Of a stretch of DNA of 64,000 bases, positions 7,141 through 15,494 are shown in pieces. Each line of letters starts with the position of its first letter. The stretch's first letter is position 1. The notes under the pieces were generated by a model, which saw nothing but the letters and a program-made list of their open reading frames with translations, made no database searches and was not told the origin of the DNA. The translations under genes and the position numbers were made by a program. The stretch comes from G963708325 sp963708325 (GTDB lineage: Bacteria; Actinomycetota; Thermoleophilia; Solirubrobacterales; 70-9), in NCBI GenBank assembly GCA_963708325.1, contig OY970203.1, forward strand, positions 682,001 through 746,000, in the 5' to 3' direction.

Positions 7141-8922
7141 TCAGGAGCAAGCGGGGAGTCGCAGCGAGGTCGCCCCGCCGACGCTTGCAGTGGCCGTCAG
7201 CAGGCGGCCGCAGGCACTGTGCGGCAGCCGGAAGGAGCCGTCCCGATTCACCTGAACGGGCGTGCGGCCGAGGCGCAGGACGACCGAGACGGCTGAGCCG
7301 GAGGCGGCCGTTCGCCAGCGCGAGTCGATCCCCTGGGCCCGGCTCAGGAAGCCGTCCAGCGCGTTCGCGGCGAGGCGATAGCGGCGGGTGCGACCGCCGT
7401 AGGCGACGTGCGGGTCGCGCCGGATCGCCCGCTCGTCGGCGGCCAGCGAGGCACGCAGCCTCGTGGCGGTGCCGGGATGCGGCGGCGAGACGTGGCCGCG
7501 AAAGCCGCCGGGCCCGCGTCCGGTCAGGGCCAGGGCCGGCCGCTCGGCGGCGAGCAGCGCCGTCGCCGCCATCCCGGCGCGGGCGCGCTTTCTCGCCGCG
7601 CCGAGGAACGGGCGCGCCTCCTCGACGAAGCGGGCCAGCGCCGGATCGGCGCCGAGCCGGTCCCCGGCGCCTCGGGCCAGGCCGAGCTCGGCGTCGAGCC
7701 GGCGGCGCGGCCGCCGCCACGTGCCGCCTGCACGGTAGGTGGCGAGGAACCTGGCGGCGAGGCTGGTGAACGTGGGGGCCTCCACTCGCGGGATCAGCTC
7801 CGTCGCATAGCCGGTCTCGGCGAAGGCGCGCAGCGTGCTCGCGCGCGATCCCCCCAGCTCGTCCAGGCGCAAGCGGAAGGATCGATGGGCGCGATAGCTC
7901 CACGGCGCGGTCATCCAGTCCCCGGCCGTGGCGAGGGGCAGCAGGTTGAGGTCGGGCTCGGTCGCCGCGTTGAGGAAGAACCCGCGCACGTCGCCGGCGA
8001 TGTCCGGGCGCCGCCGGTAGGGGCCCTGGAACAGCCGGGTCGGAAGGCCCGCCCCGTCCGTGGCGGAGCCGTCGTTGTTCACCCAGTTGTCCCAGACCAG
8101 GGGCCGCCTGGCGATCAGCGCGGCGAAGGCGCGTGCCTGGCCGGGGCTGAAGTCGCGCGCCCGGGTCATCGGGCCGGTCCACATCACCTCGATCCCGGGA
8201 CCGAGCCGGGACCGCAGCCCGCGCAGGTAGGCGCTGTCCCGCGTTCCCTGGTAGTCGGCGGGGACGGTGAGCAGGCGGGCGGAGGGCTCGCGGGCCCGCA
8301 GCGCCGCGTAGACGCGGTTGAGCAGGTAGGCGTTCGCCCGTCCATAGCCGGCGGCGCCGCTGCCGAAGGCGGCGTGGTCGACGGCATGGGTCAGCCGTTG
8401 CTCGAAGTCGTCGAAGCCGATCGCGAAGGTGGCCGCGCCGGCGAGCCGGAAGGGCTCGAACTTGTCGAGCAGGGCACGGCGATCGGCGGGGCACGAGAAG
8501 CAGATCTGGCCGCTCGGGCTGACGCCCGCGGGAAGGGGCACCGGGTGGCGGGGCCGGTCCGGGCTAAGCGACGGGATCCACCGCACCCCGAGGGTTCTCG
8601 CCTGCTGGATCTCCGCGACGAAATCCACCATCTGGCCGGTCGGGTAGGGCGTGCGCCACGCCTCGCGCTGGTAGGGGTCGTCCTTGGGAGCGTTCAGGTA
8701 GGCGTTGAAGCCGTGGGTGCCGATGAACTGGATCAGCCGGCTGCGCTCGGCGTGGCTGAAGGGGGGGCCGTAGTGGCCCTGGACCACGCCCCGCCACTCG
8801 AACGGGGACGCCTCGGCCAGCGCGGTCCCGAACGGGCTCGCGGCCGCGGCGATCGCCGCCGCGGCGATCCAGGCGAGGGCTCGGCGGCGCGGCGGCGCGT
8901 CCCTGTCGGCGCCGCCGGGCAC
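7141..8922 (-). CDS. Secreted GH84-type beta-N-acetylglucosaminidase-like protein, copy B
   Basis: The protein has 593 residues from the GTG at 8922, which shares a base with the TAG stop of the upstream RTX gene (TAGTG), so translation is probably coupled. From this start there is a good signal peptide: PRRRALAWIAAAAIAAAA then ALA/EAS. A longer in-frame ATG lies inside the upstream gene and gives no better N-terminus. GH84 motifs are WRGVVQGHYGPPFSHAER, LNAPKDDPYQREAWR, the catalytic D171-D172 in AIGFDDFE, VMWTGP and LVWDNWVNND. It is collinear with copy A over its length, including the C-terminal tail, so the two arose by tandem duplication. It probably acts on extracellular GlcNAc-bearing glycans. 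Confidence 0.83.
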   Translation of the reverse strand: MPGGADRDAPPRRRALAWIAAAAIAAAASPFGTALAEASPFEWRGVVQGHYGPPFSHAERSRLIQFIGTHGFNAYLNAPKDDPYQREAWRTPYPTGQMVDFVAEIQQARTLGVRWIPSLSPDRPRHPVPLPAGVSPSGQICFSCPADRRALLDKFEPFRLAGAATFAIGFDDFEQRLTHAVDHAAFGSGAAGYGRANAYLLNRVYAALRAREPSARLLTVPADYQGTRDSAYLRGLRSRLGPGIEVMWTGPMTRARDFSPGQARAFAALIARRPLVWDNWVNNDGSATDGAGLPTRLFQGPYRRRPDIAGDVRGFFLNAATEPDLNLLPLATAGDWMTAPWSYRAHRSFRLRLDELGGSRASTLRAFAETGYATELIPRVEAPTFTSLAARFLATYRAGGTWRRPRRRLDAELGLARGAGDRLGADPALARFVEEARPFLGAARKRARAGMAATALLAAERPALALTGRGPGGFRGHVSPPHPGTATRLRASLAADERAIRRDPHVAYGGRTRRYRLAANALDGFLSRAQGIDSRWRTAASGSAVSVVLRLGRTPVQVNRDGSFRLPHSACGRLLTATASVGGATSLRLPACS

Positions 8923-10604
8923 TACTGGGACTTGATCTCGCAGCCGGCGCCGAAGCTGTCGGCGCCGGGCCCTCCGATGCACCGGTCGCCGCCGCCGGGG
9001 CCGCCGTCGAGGAAGTCGTTGCCGCCGTTGCCGCGCACGGTGTCACCGCTGCCGCCCCCGCCGCAGATCACGTCGTTGCCGCCGCCGCCGCGGGCGGAGT
9101 CCTTGCCGCCGAGCAGGGCGATCACGTCTGCGCCGCTGCCGCCGTCGATCGTGTCGGGGCGCCGCGTGCCCTGGCGGGTCGCCGACCGGCCCGCGCAGGC
9201 GGCGCCCCGCCCGAGGCGGCGGGCGTAGACCTCGTAGTCGGGGGCGCCCGCCGCGTTGCCCTCCCAGGCCGTCAGGTACTCCCGCGCGCGGCCGGCGGAG
9301 GCGACGTCGGAGAAAAAGTGCAGCCCTATGCCCCGGGAAATCCGGAAGTCCCTGCCAACCTCGTTCGCTCTGGAGCCGAGGCGCTGGCCGAAGATGTCGC
9401 TCTCGCCCCGGACGGCGTTCGAGGTCCAGGTCACCAGGTACCCGTCGTCGGGGCTGCCGTAGGCGACGCTGGGAGCGTTGGAGTCGTAGGACCCGTTGCC
9501 GTCGGGGCCGGTGGTCGAGATGCGGAAGTCCGTCGCACTCGGACGCTGCGCCCCGCCGGGGCCGACGCGCTGGCCGAACACCTCCTCCTCGTTGCCGTTC
9601 GGCGTCTCGCCGGGGCCGTGAGCCGTGCGATCGGCGTTGAACACCGCCAGGTACTCGTTGTCGTGCGAGTCGTAGGCGAGGTCCACGGAGGTGGCGTCGC
9701 GGAGCCCGTCGCCGGCGGGGCCGGTGTTCGAGATGCGAAAGTCGCCGCCGAGCTGGTTGCCGCCGGCGTCGAGGCGCTGGCCGTAGATCTCGTACTTGCC
9801 GCGCGCAAGCTGGTTGCCGGGCCAGGCCACCAGGTACTGGTCGGCCAGCGGCTCATAGACGGCGGCCGCCTCGGGGCGGTGCCTGCTCGCCGGCACCCCG
9901 CGGGTCGTGTCGCCGTCGCTGCCGACGTTGGAGATTCGGAAGTCGGGTCCCACCTCGCCCCCGGCCGCGGTCACAAGCTGACCCCAGATCTCGAACTCGT
10001 TGTCCGTCGTCCCCTCGTCGGCGCGCCACGCGACCAGGTAGCGGTCCGCATTCGGGTCGAAGGCGACAACCGGCCCGTCGGCGTCGGCGACGGCGCCCAC
10101 CGAGGAGTCGGTGGCGTGGGAGACCCGGAAATCCGAGCCCAGCGCCCCTCCGGTGTCCGCGACGAGCCTGCCGAAGATCTCGAACTGGTTGTCCGTGGCG
10201 AGCCCGTCGCCCCACCAGACGACGAGGTAGCGGTTGCTCCGCCGGTCGTACGCGACACCGATCTCTCCGACGGTCCTGTCGGGGCCGGCAGCGGTCGTGT
10301 TGGAGATCCGGAAGCGCGATCCGAGCCTCGCTCCGGTCAGGCTCAGGCGCTGCCCGAACACCTCGAAGCTCCCCGCCGAGAGAACGTCGGAGCGCCACAC
10401 CGCCAGGTACTCGTTGCGCTCCGGATTGAAGGCGAGCTGCGGGTTGACCGCGCGCAGGCCGTCGCTGTCGGAACCGGTCCGCGAGATCCGCAGCTGCCGG
10501 TCGATCGGCCGGAACGCCGCCAGCGTGACGGCCGCACTCGCCAGCAGCACCGCCGCGCATGCGACGGCGGCCAACGAAGTTCTTCGATAACGCCCTGCCT
10601 TCAC
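8922..10604 (-). CDS. Secreted beta-propeller protein with C-terminal RTX (hemolysin-type) calcium-binding repeats
   Basis: The protein has 560 residues. The GTG at 10604 is chosen because GGGAGGG lies just upstream and it gives a clean signal peptide (KAGRYRRTSLAAVACAAVLLA). Residues of about 35-480 hold roughly seven repeats, each with a strand like DFRISN, a YLVAW strand and an FGQRL strand about 60 residues apart, as in a beta-propeller. The last 70 residues carry glycine/aspartate nonapeptides (GGSGADVI, GGGGNDVI, GNGGNDFL) that bind Ca2+ on secretion. Its stop overlaps the start of GH84 copy B, so the three secreted proteins may form one extracellular glycan-related operon. The ligand is unknown. 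Confidence 0.82.
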   Translation of the reverse strand: MKAGRYRRTSLAAVACAAVLLASAAVTLAAFRPIDRQLRISRTGSDSDGLRAVNPQLAFNPERNEYLAVWRSDVLSAGSFEVFGQRLSLTGARLGSRFRISNTTAAGPDRTVGEIGVAYDRRSNRYLVVWWGDGLATDNQFEIFGRLVADTGGALGSDFRVSHATDSSVGAVADADGPVVAFDPNADRYLVAWRADEGTTDNEFEIWGQLVTAAGGEVGPDFRISNVGSDGDTTRGVPASRHRPEAAAVYEPLADQYLVAWPGNQLARGKYEIYGQRLDAGGNQLGGDFRISNTGPAGDGLRDATSVDLAYDSHDNEYLAVFNADRTAHGPGETPNGNEEEVFGQRVGPGGAQRPSATDFRISTTGPDGNGSYDSNAPSVAYGSPDDGYLVTWTSNAVRGESDIFGQRLGSRANEVGRDFRISRGIGLHFFSDVASAGRAREYLTAWEGNAAGAPDYEVYARRLGRGAACAGRSATRQGTRRPDTIDGGSGADVIALLGGKDSARGGGGNDVICGGGGSGDTVRGNGGNDFLDGGPGGGDRCIGGPGADSFGAGCEIKSQ

Positions 10605-10636
10605 GGGCTCCCTCCCAACGGAAAGGCAGCCGCAAG

Positions 10637-11260
10637 CTAGCACGGCGACAGCCGCCTCTCCAGCTCCGCAACCGGCATCGCCCCCTCACGCAGGACCCGC
10701 CAGGGACCGCCGGCGTCCAGCGCCGAGACATCCACCACGGTGGAGGGCTCACCGCCGAGGCGGCCGCCGTCGATCGCCAGGTCCGCCCCGGCAAAGATCT
10801 CCGGATCGATCTCGTCGAAGGCGGCGGGCGCGGGCTCACCGCTGCGGTTGGCGCTCGTCTGGAGCACGGGGCAGGCGGCGCCGGCGAGCGGGCCCTCGAT
10901 CAGCCTGACGCCCAGCCGCAGCGGATCCTCGCGGCATGCGAGCGGGTAGCGGCGCTCGGGGTTGGCCACCACCAGCGTCACCGGCCCCGGCAGCAGCCCC
11001 CCCACCGCGTCGCGCGCCCGCGGCCCGAGGACGGCGATCAGCTCGCGCATCGCCAGCGGCGAGAAGTAGAGCACCGCCGAGGGCTTGCGGTCCTCACGCC
11101 CCTTCAGGGCCTGGATCCGCTCCACTGCGGCCGGGTCGAGCGGATCGCAGGCGACGCCGTAGAGCCCGTCGGCGGGGAAGATCGCCACCCCGCCCGCCGC
11201 GACGCAGCGCTCCAGCGCCTCGCGGGCGGCGGGGGCACCGTCGCCGTCGATCGAGACCAT
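10637..11260 (-). CDS. tsaC: L-threonylcarbamoyladenylate synthase (Sua5/YciO/YrdC family)
   Basis: The protein has 207 residues and consists of the YrdC domain only, without a C-terminal Sua5 domain. It makes threonylcarbamoyl-AMP from threonine, bicarbonate and ATP, the first step to t6A37 in tRNAs that read ANN codons. Family motifs are FPADGLYGVACDP, LKGREDRKPSAVLY and LQTSANRSGEPAP. The ATG at 11260 is chosen because it starts 5 bp after the prmC stop and the longer frame only overlaps prmC. Pairing with prmC is common in actinobacteria and other phyla. Confidence 0.93.
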   Translation of the reverse strand: MVSIDGDGAPAAREALERCVAAGGVAIFPADGLYGVACDPLDPAAVERIQALKGREDRKPSAVLYFSPLAMRELIAVLGPRARDAVGGLLPGPVTLVVANPERRYPLACREDPLRLGVRLIEGPLAGAACPVLQTSANRSGEPAPAAFDEIDPEIFAGADLAIDGGRLGGEPSTVVDVSALDAGGPWRVLREGAMPVAELERRLSPC

Positions 11261-11265
11261 CTCCG

Positions 11266-12090
11266 TCAACGCCTGCCCAGCACCACGCGGTCGATGCCGG
11301 CGAGGTCGCGGCGGCGCTCGACCGCGGCGAAGCCGGCGTCGCCCATCAGCTCCTCGACTATGCCGGCCTGGCCGGCGCCCACCTCGAGGGCGAGCATGCC
11401 CTCGCGGGCGACGCGGACGACCGCGCGGATCGCGTCGAGCCCGTCGCGGCCGGCGACGAGCGCATCGCGGGGCTCGTAGCGCCTGATCTCCGGCGCCAAC
11501 CCGTCCCACTCGTCCTCGCGCACGTATGGAAGGTTGGCGACGGTGAGGTCGAACGCCTCGTCTACCGGCACCGTGCCCGCGCGGAGCTCCACCCGGCCGG
11601 CGAGCCCGAGGCGCGCCGCGTTCTCCCCGGCCAGCCCCAGCGCGCCCGGCGACGTGTCCGTGGCGACCACGCGGGCCGAAGGAAGCTCGTCGGCGATCGC
11701 CAGTGCCACCGCCCCGCAGCCGGTGCCGACGTCGAGCACGGTGGCCGGGCGCCTCTCGGCGGCGATCTCGACCAGCAGCTCTGTCTCGGGGCGGGGGATC
11801 AGGGCGCGCCGGTCTGCCGCCAGCTCGATGCGGCGAAAGCCGCGCCGCCCGAGGATGTAGGCGACCGGCTCGCGGCGGACGCGGCGGCGCACCATCGCCG
11901 CGAACGAGCGCGCGGCCGCGGGCGCAACGCCGGCGCCGGGGTCGGCGGCCAGGGCGGCACGATCGGCGCCCGCGGCCTCGGCGAGCAGGAGCTCGGCGTC
12001 CAGCCGCGGCGTCTCCACTCCGGCGGCGGCCAGCGCGTCTGTTGCGGCGGCGAGCGCGTCGCCGACGGATGTCGCCTCTCGAACCGCCAT
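11266..12090 (-). CDS. prmC: Release factor glutamine methyltransferase (HemK)
   Basis: The protein has 274 residues. It methylates the GGQ glutamine of release factors, using SAM. It has the helical N-terminal domain (about 1-75), SAM motif I VLDVGTGCGAVALAIA (about 117-132) and the acidic residue in VVATDTS. The usual substrate-binding NPPY reads NLPY here (ANLPYVRE). That is a substitution in a motif normally near-invariant, though other flanking residues are kept. Its substrate prfA lies two genes away on the same strand. A 48-bp gap separates it from the divergent MBL-fold gene. Confidence 0.92.
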   Translation of the reverse strand: MAVREATSVGDALAAATDALAAAGVETPRLDAELLLAEAAGADRAALAADPGAGVAPAAARSFAAMVRRRVRREPVAYILGRRGFRRIELAADRRALIPRPETELLVEIAAERRPATVLDVGTGCGAVALAIADELPSARVVATDTSPGALGLAGENAARLGLAGRVELRAGTVPVDEAFDLTVANLPYVREDEWDGLAPEIRRYEPRDALVAGRDGLDAIRAVVRVAREGMLALEVGAGQAGIVEELMGDAGFAAVERRRDLAGIDRVVLGRR

Positions 12091-12138
12091 GCCGGCGAGT
12101 GTAGGGAGGGCGCGTCGCTTGCTCTAAGCTCGCGCCGG

Positions 12139-12882
12139 ATGGGCTCTGACTGGAAGCCGGCGAAGGTTGCCGAGGGCGTGCTGCGCCTCGGCACGCCGCT
12201 GGTCAACTGGTTCCTGGTCGACGCCGAGGACGGCGTCACCGTCGTCGACGCGGGCCTCCCCGCGTACCGCGGCCAACTGGAGCCTGGGCTCGAGGCGCTG
12301 GGCCGCAGCCTGGCCGACGTGCGGGCGGTGATCCTCACCCACGGCGACGGCGACCACAAGGGCTTCGCCGAGCGCCTGCGCGCCGATGACGGCATCCCGG
12401 TTCACGTCCACGCGGACGACGAGCGGCTGACCACCACGGGCGAGGGACGAGAGCACGAGAAGCGGATGCTTCCCTACCTGCGCCACCCCGCCGCCTGGAA
12501 GCTGATCGTCGCCTTCACCCGCGGCGGCCGCCCGGTCAACGTCGCCGAGGTCGAGACTTTCGCCGAGGGTGTGCTCGAGGTTCCCGGCAGGCCGCGCGTG
12601 GTCCCGGCCCCCGGCCACACGCCTGGCTCCGTGCTGTTCTGCTTCGAGGACAGCGGCGCCGTGTTCACGGGCGACGCGCTGTGCACCTACAACGTGTTCA
12701 CCGGCCGGCGCGGGCCGCAGATCATGCCCGGCGCCCTTAACACCTCCGACCGGCAGGCGCTCGATGCGCTCGACCGCCTCGCGGAGGTCGACGCCGAGGT
12801 GATCCTGCCCGGGCACGGGGAGCCGTGGCACGGCAGCCCCGCCGTCGCGGTCGCCGATGCGCGCCGCGCCGGACCGAGCTGA
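12139..12882 (+). CDS. MBL-fold metallo-hydrolase
   Basis: The protein has 247 residues and no signal peptide, so it is cytosolic. The metal-binding motif reads LTHGDGDHKGF, so the second His of HxHxDH is Asp, a variant common among actinobacterial MBL-fold proteins. Downstream metal ligands are in PAPGHTPGSV, FTGDAL and LPGHGEP. The family includes glyoxalase II-like thioesterases and lactonases; the substrate cannot be predicted. The ATG at 12139 fits the N-terminus of the family. A long open frame upstream is antisense to prmC and is rejected. It converges with prfA, 9 bp apart. Confidence 0.88.
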   Translation: MGSDWKPAKVAEGVLRLGTPLVNWFLVDAEDGVTVVDAGLPAYRGQLEPGLEALGRSLADVRAVILTHGDGDHKGFAERLRADDGIPVHVHADDERLTTTGEGREHEKRMLPYLRHPAAWKLIVAFTRGGRPVNVAEVETFAEGVLEVPGRPRVVPAPGHTPGSVLFCFEDSGAVFTGDALCTYNVFTGRRGPQIMPGALNTSDRQALDALDRLAEVDAEVILPGHGEPWHGSPAVAVADARRAGPS

Positions 12883-12891
12883 GCGACCCGA

Positions 12892-13968
12892 TCAGGACGC
12901 GGTCTCGGCGGCCTGCGCTTCCAGCCTCTGGCGCCTTTCCTCGGCGGACAGCGCGTCGGTGAACTCGCGCAGGCTCCCTCCGAGCACGCCGTCGAGGTCG
13001 TGCGAGGTGAGCTTGACGCGGTGGTCGGTGACCCGGCCCTGGGGGAAGTTGTAGGTGCGGACCTTCTCGGAGCGCTCGCCGGTGCCGACCTGGGCCTTGC
13101 GCTCCGAGGCGATCTGCTCCTGCTGCTCGGCGGTCGCCCGCTCGAGCAGGCGAGCGCGCAGCACCCGCATCGCCCGCTCGCGGTTCTGCAGCTGCGACTT
13201 CTCGTCCTGCATCGAGACGACGATTCCGGTCGGTTCGTGGGTGACCCGCACGGCGGAGTCGGTCGTGTTGACCGACTGGCCCCCGGGCCCCGAGGAGCGG
13301 TAGACGTCGATCTGGAGGTCGTTGGGATCGATCTCCACCTCGACGTCCTCCGCCTCGGGCAGGACGGCGACGGTGGCGGTCGAGGTGTGGATCCGCCCCT
13401 GCGACTCGGTCTTCGGCACCCGCTGCACCCGGTGCGTCCCGCCCTCGTACTTGAACACCGAGTAGGCGCCCTCGCCCTTGATCGCAAAGGTCACCTCCTT
13501 GAAGCCGCCGACCTCGGCCGCCGACTGGGACAGCACCTCGGTGGAAAAGCCGCGGTCCTCCGCGTAGCGGCTGAGCATCTTGTAGAGGTCGCCGGCGAAC
13601 AGGGCGGCCTCGTCGCCGCCGGTGCCGGCGCGTACCTCGACGATCACGTTCTTGGCGTCGTTCGGGTCGCGCTCGACCATCGCCAGGCGGATGCGCTCCT
13701 CCAGCTCGGATATCAGCTGCGGCGTCTCGTCCACCAGCCGCCGCAGCTCCGGGTCGTCGCCGTCCTCGGCGAGCAGCTCGCGCGCGCCCTCGAGGTCGTC
13801 GACCGCCTGGCGGTACTGGCGCGCCAGCTCCACCGCCTCGCGCAGCTCGCTGTACTCGCGCCCCACCGCCGCCATCCGCTCCCGGTCGCCGATCACCTCG
13901 GGATCGGCCATCAGCCGCTCCAGCTCGGCGGCGCGGCCCTCCACCTGCTCGACCAGCTTCTCGATCAC
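12892..13968 (-). CDS. prfA: Peptide chain release factor 1
   Basis: The protein has 358 residues from the GTG at 13968, matching the usual length. It reads UAA and UAG stop codons and triggers peptide release. The codon-recognition tripeptide is PKT (185-187, the PxT of RF1, not the SPF of RF2) in RVPKTESQGRIHTS, and the catalytic GGQ is at 229-231 in SSGPGGQSVN. An in-frame ATG at 14022 would add 18 residues with no homology and would begin inside a hairpin, so it is less likely. It lies downstream of rpmE and DUF1385, with a hairpin-rich 163-bp leader. Confidence 0.95.
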   Translation of the reverse strand: MIEKLVEQVEGRAAELERLMADPEVIGDRERMAAVGREYSELREAVELARQYRQAVDDLEGARELLAEDGDDPELRRLVDETPQLISELEERIRLAMVERDPNDAKNVIVEVRAGTGGDEAALFAGDLYKMLSRYAEDRGFSTEVLSQSAAEVGGFKEVTFAIKGEGAYSVFKYEGGTHRVQRVPKTESQGRIHTSTATVAVLPEAEDVEVEIDPNDLQIDVYRSSGPGGQSVNTTDSAVRVTHEPTGIVVSMQDEKSQLQNRERAMRVLRARLLERATAEQQEQIASERKAQVGTGERSEKVRTYNFPQGRVTDHRVKLTSHDLDGVLGGSLREFTDALSAEERRQRLEAQAAETAS

Positions 13969-14022
13969 GGGAGTAAGTGTGACGGGCGCACGAGTCGCCA
14001 CAAACCCGGCCGAAGCGGACAT

Positions 14023-14104
14023 GGGGGCTACGCCCCCTCGGCGCCCTAAGGGCGCCTCCCCCGCGAGTTCGCGGGGTTTCCGGTCATGCAAGCGCGAACT
14101 CGCG
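14023..14104 (-). promoter_or_regulatory. Stacked hairpins in the leader between DUF1385 and prfA
   Basis: Four inverted repeats lie within 82 bp: GGGGGC-TAC-GCCCCC (14023-14037), GGCGCCCT-A-AGGGCGCC (14040-14056), CCCCGCG/CGCGGGG (14059-14076) and CGCG-AACT-CGCG (14093-14104). The core CGCGAGTTCGCG of the third is the exact reverse complement of the fourth, so the two can fold separately or pair with each other. This could be a terminator for DUF1385, an attenuator for prfA, or both. Confidence 0.5.
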
Positions 14105-14131
14105 TGAGCGGAGCATTTGGCCGGAATTGAT

Positions 14132-15145
14132 TCAGGCGACTATCTCGATCGCGTCGGCCTCGGCGGCCTCGCCCGGCGTCTCTACGGCCAGCACGGCCTC
14201 CAGCGCGGCGATCGCGACGGCGAGCTGGCGCGCGTCGGGCTCGCGCGTCGTCAGGTTCTGCAGCATCAGCCCGGGCCACATCAACGCCCGCACCCAGCGC
14301 TTGCGGCGGTTCTTCCCCGCCCACTTGATCACCTCGTATGACAGCCCCGCGATCAGGGGGATGCCGAGGATGCGCGAGGCCAGCAGCCAGTACCAGGCGG
14401 GCAGTCCGATCGGGGCGAAGACGAAGATCGCCAGCACCATCACGATCAGCAGGAAGCTGGTGCCGCAGCGCGGGTGAAGCCGTGAGTACAGCCGGGCGCG
14501 CTCGGGCACCAGACGGTCCTCGGCCTCGTAGCAGGAGATCGTCTTGTGCTCGGCGCCGTGGTACTCGAACACGCGCCGCAGGTCGGGGAGCCGGCTGATC
14601 AGGACGATGTAGCCGATGAAGATCGCCGTCCGCACGATGCCCTCGACTAGCCAGAAGAGGAAGGCGGAGCCGAGCGCATCCTTGATCAGCGACGTGATCC
14701 CCACCGGCACCGCGAAGAAGAGCCCGATCGCAAGCACGAGGGAAAGCGCGACCGTCGCACCCCAGGTGAAGCCGCCGATCTCCTCATCGTCCTCGCCCAG
14801 CTGCGCGTTGGCGGAGATCGCGAGCGCGCGGAAGCCGATCTTGAGCGACTCCGCCAGCGCGACGACGCCGCGGATCACGGGCCAGCGCAGCAGGCGGCCG
14901 CGCTTGGCCCACGAGACCAGCGGCTCGGAGGTGACGTCGACCTCGCCCTCCGGGGTGCGCACCGCCACCGCCCAGGTGGAGACGCCGCGCATCATCACCC
15001 CCTCGAGCACCGCCTGGCCGCCGACGGGGGCATCGCGCCTGGCCACCAGGGCGCCGTCGGGCATCCGCGGGACGTCGCCGTCGGGCGATCCCGGCTCGGC
15101 GGCGAGCCGTCCTGCCCCGGGCCTCCCCTCCCCCGCGGGGGTCAT
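14132..15145 (-). CDS. DUF1385 family integral membrane protein
   Basis: The protein has 337 residues. The N-terminal VGGQAVLEGVMMRG is the family hallmark. The central part has about four hydrophobic segments (around 130-150, 165-185, 235-255, 260-280). A conserved EYHGAEHKTISCYEA segment and HPRCGTSFLL are potential metal-ligand positions. The ATG directly follows the rpmE stop with no gap, and prfA is downstream; rpmE-DUF1385-prfA is a conserved order in Actinomycetota and Firmicutes. The function is unknown. The family has been annotated as metal-dependent enzyme-like on weak grounds. Confidence 0.9.
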   Translation of the reverse strand: MTPAGEGRPGAGRLAAEPGSPDGDVPRMPDGALVARRDAPVGGQAVLEGVMMRGVSTWAVAVRTPEGEVDVTSEPLVSWAKRGRLLRWPVIRGVVALAESLKIGFRALAISANAQLGEDDEEIGGFTWGATVALSLVLAIGLFFAVPVGITSLIKDALGSAFLFWLVEGIVRTAIFIGYIVLISRLPDLRRVFEYHGAEHKTISCYEAEDRLVPERARLYSRLHPRCGTSFLLIVMVLAIFVFAPIGLPAWYWLLASRILGIPLIAGLSYEVIKWAGKNRRKRWVRALMWPGLMLQNLTTREPDARQLAVAIAALEAVLAVETPGEAAEADAIEIVA

Positions 15146-15361
15146 CTAGCCCTTCTGCTTGGCCCGCTTGGCGGCGCGGCGCTGGAAGCGCTCCACCCGC
15201 CCGCCGGTATCGACCAGCTTCTGCTTGCCGGTGTAGAAGGGATGGCAGTTGGAGCAGATTTCGACATGCAGCTCGGGCTTGGTCGAGCGCGTGTAGAACT
15301 CGTTGCCGCACGAGCAGCGCACGTGCGCGAGGACGTAGTCGGGGTGGATTCCGGCCTTCAC
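15146..15361 (-). CDS. rpmE: Ribosomal protein bL31, zinc-binding form
   Basis: The protein has 71 residues. It keeps the zinc cysteines of the C+ type: C16 and C18 in RCSCGNEF, and C36 and C39 in ICSNCHPFYTGKQK. The N-terminus MKAGIHPDY is typical. It sits in the large subunit and bridges to the small subunit. It is the first gene of an apparent rpmE-DUF1385-prfA operon, divergent from an alpha/beta hydrolase gene. Confidence 0.97.
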   Translation of the reverse strand: MKAGIHPDYVLAHVRCSCGNEFYTRSTKPELHVEICSNCHPFYTGKQKLVDTGGRVERFQRRAAKRAKQKG

Positions 15362-15494
15362 TGGACAAATCCTACCGGGGCGCCCCGCCCATCGGCCGAG
15401 GTGGGACGTCCGCCAGCGCTATGCGTGACGAAGATCGCACACCTCGCCTCCTCGTCGCAGGTAGATTGCCAGGCGCTTGGCGGAGCCCTCCGAG

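Noticed and set aside
13000..14049. A 349-codon + strand frame antisense to prfA
   Set aside because: It is a mirror of a well-conserved gene in high-GC DNA; the translation has no family features. The same holds for most long antisense frames in the window, such as 37672-39549 beyond the RTX part.
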